Assembly: GCA_943331145.2 (NCBI GenBank)
Contig: CALQKL020000121.1
Span: 1-6,684, forward strand
DNA: 6,684 bases
Direction: 5' to 3'
Source of the DNA: Chitinophaga pinensis
Lineage (GTDB): Bacteria > Bacteroidota > Bacteroidia > Chitinophagales > Chitinophagaceae
The notes below the pieces were generated by a model. The model searched no databases. It was given only the letters and a program-made list of their open reading frames with translations, and was not told the origin of the DNA. Position numbers and translations under genes: made by a program. Below are positions 6,536 through 6,684 of this stretch, piece by piece. Position 1 is the stretch's first letter; each line of letters begins with the position of its first letter.

Positions 6536-6684
6536 TTAAACCAGCAAAGCGAATTAAACCAACGTAGTGATTTAAACCAGCGCAGCGTATTTAACCAACG
6601 TAGTGACTTAAACACGCATAGCAAATTAAACCAAAGAAGTGACTTAATCCCCGCGCAGCGTATTAACCCAGCGCAGCGACTTAA
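6536..6684. repeat. 18-base tandem repeat array with 36-base higher-order period, continuing past the window
   Basis: Eight units run without a break, at 6536, 6554, 6572, 6590, 6608, 6626, 6644 and 6663. All are 18 bases except the seventh, which has one extra base. A ninth begins at 6681 and is cut by the window edge. Two flavours alternate. Odd units approximate TTAAACCAGCGCAGCGTA and units 2, 4 and 6 approximate TTAAACCAACGTAGTGAC; unit 8 reads TTAACCCAGCGCAGCGAC, mixing both. The array is far richer in G+C than its AT-rich neighbours. A plus-strand frame is open through it from the ATG at 6515 to the edge, encoding LNQRSD-like hexapeptides, but the extra base in unit 7 shifts that pattern. 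A minus-strand frame is open too. I read it as non-coding intergenic repeat DNA, without excluding a coding role. Confidence 0.88.

Noticed and set aside
6536..6684. CRISPR array
   Set aside because: Units are contiguous 18-base repeats without unique spacers, and no cas gene is near.

Overview
The window is AT-rich and most likely comes from a member of the Bacteroidota. The evidence is a promoter of the Bacteroidota type (TTTG, 19 bases, TATGTTTG), A-rich translation starts with little or no Shine-Dalgarno sequence, and several protein families I recognise from that phylum (PHP-type PolX, a DnaQ-like exonuclease, short secreted heavy-metal-associated proteins). I cannot name a genus. No phage, plasmid, transposase, CRISPR, tRNA or rRNA sequence is visible.

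Left part (1-1539): the 3' part of polX enters from the left edge and ends at 992. It shows the end of the polymerase half and a complete C-terminal PHP metal-dependent domain. One base later a DnaQ-like DEDDh 3'-5' exonuclease gene ends on the opposite strand, so two DNA-processing enzymes meet tail to tail. Bases 1540-1827 form a divergent intergenic region holding a good plus-strand promoter and several inverted repeats. They act as a leader of about 200 bases for valS.

Middle (1828-5481): valS encodes a complete bacterial valyl-tRNA synthetase with catalytic, editing, anticodon-binding and C-terminal coiled-coil regions. After 68 bases comes a small secreted protein of unknown function, with a C-terminal half resembling the last domain of the gliding/type IX secretion protein GldM. 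Four bases after its stop lies a GNAT N-acetyltransferase. The three genes run in one direction and the last two are probably co-transcribed.

Right part (5482-6684): two minus-strand genes, 19 bases apart and probably one operon, encode secreted proteins with an HMA-type CxxC metal-binding domain and extra C-terminal cysteines. They suggest periplasmic handling of copper or a similar metal. A perfect 10-base inverted repeat marks the convergent junction with the acetyltransferase gene. Beyond the operon, 6455-6494 holds an 8-base tandem repeat. From 6536 to the window edge runs an 18-base tandem repeat whose two flavours alternate, giving a 36-base higher-order period. This array, partly complementary to the neighbouring 8-base repeat, is the least ordinary part of the window.
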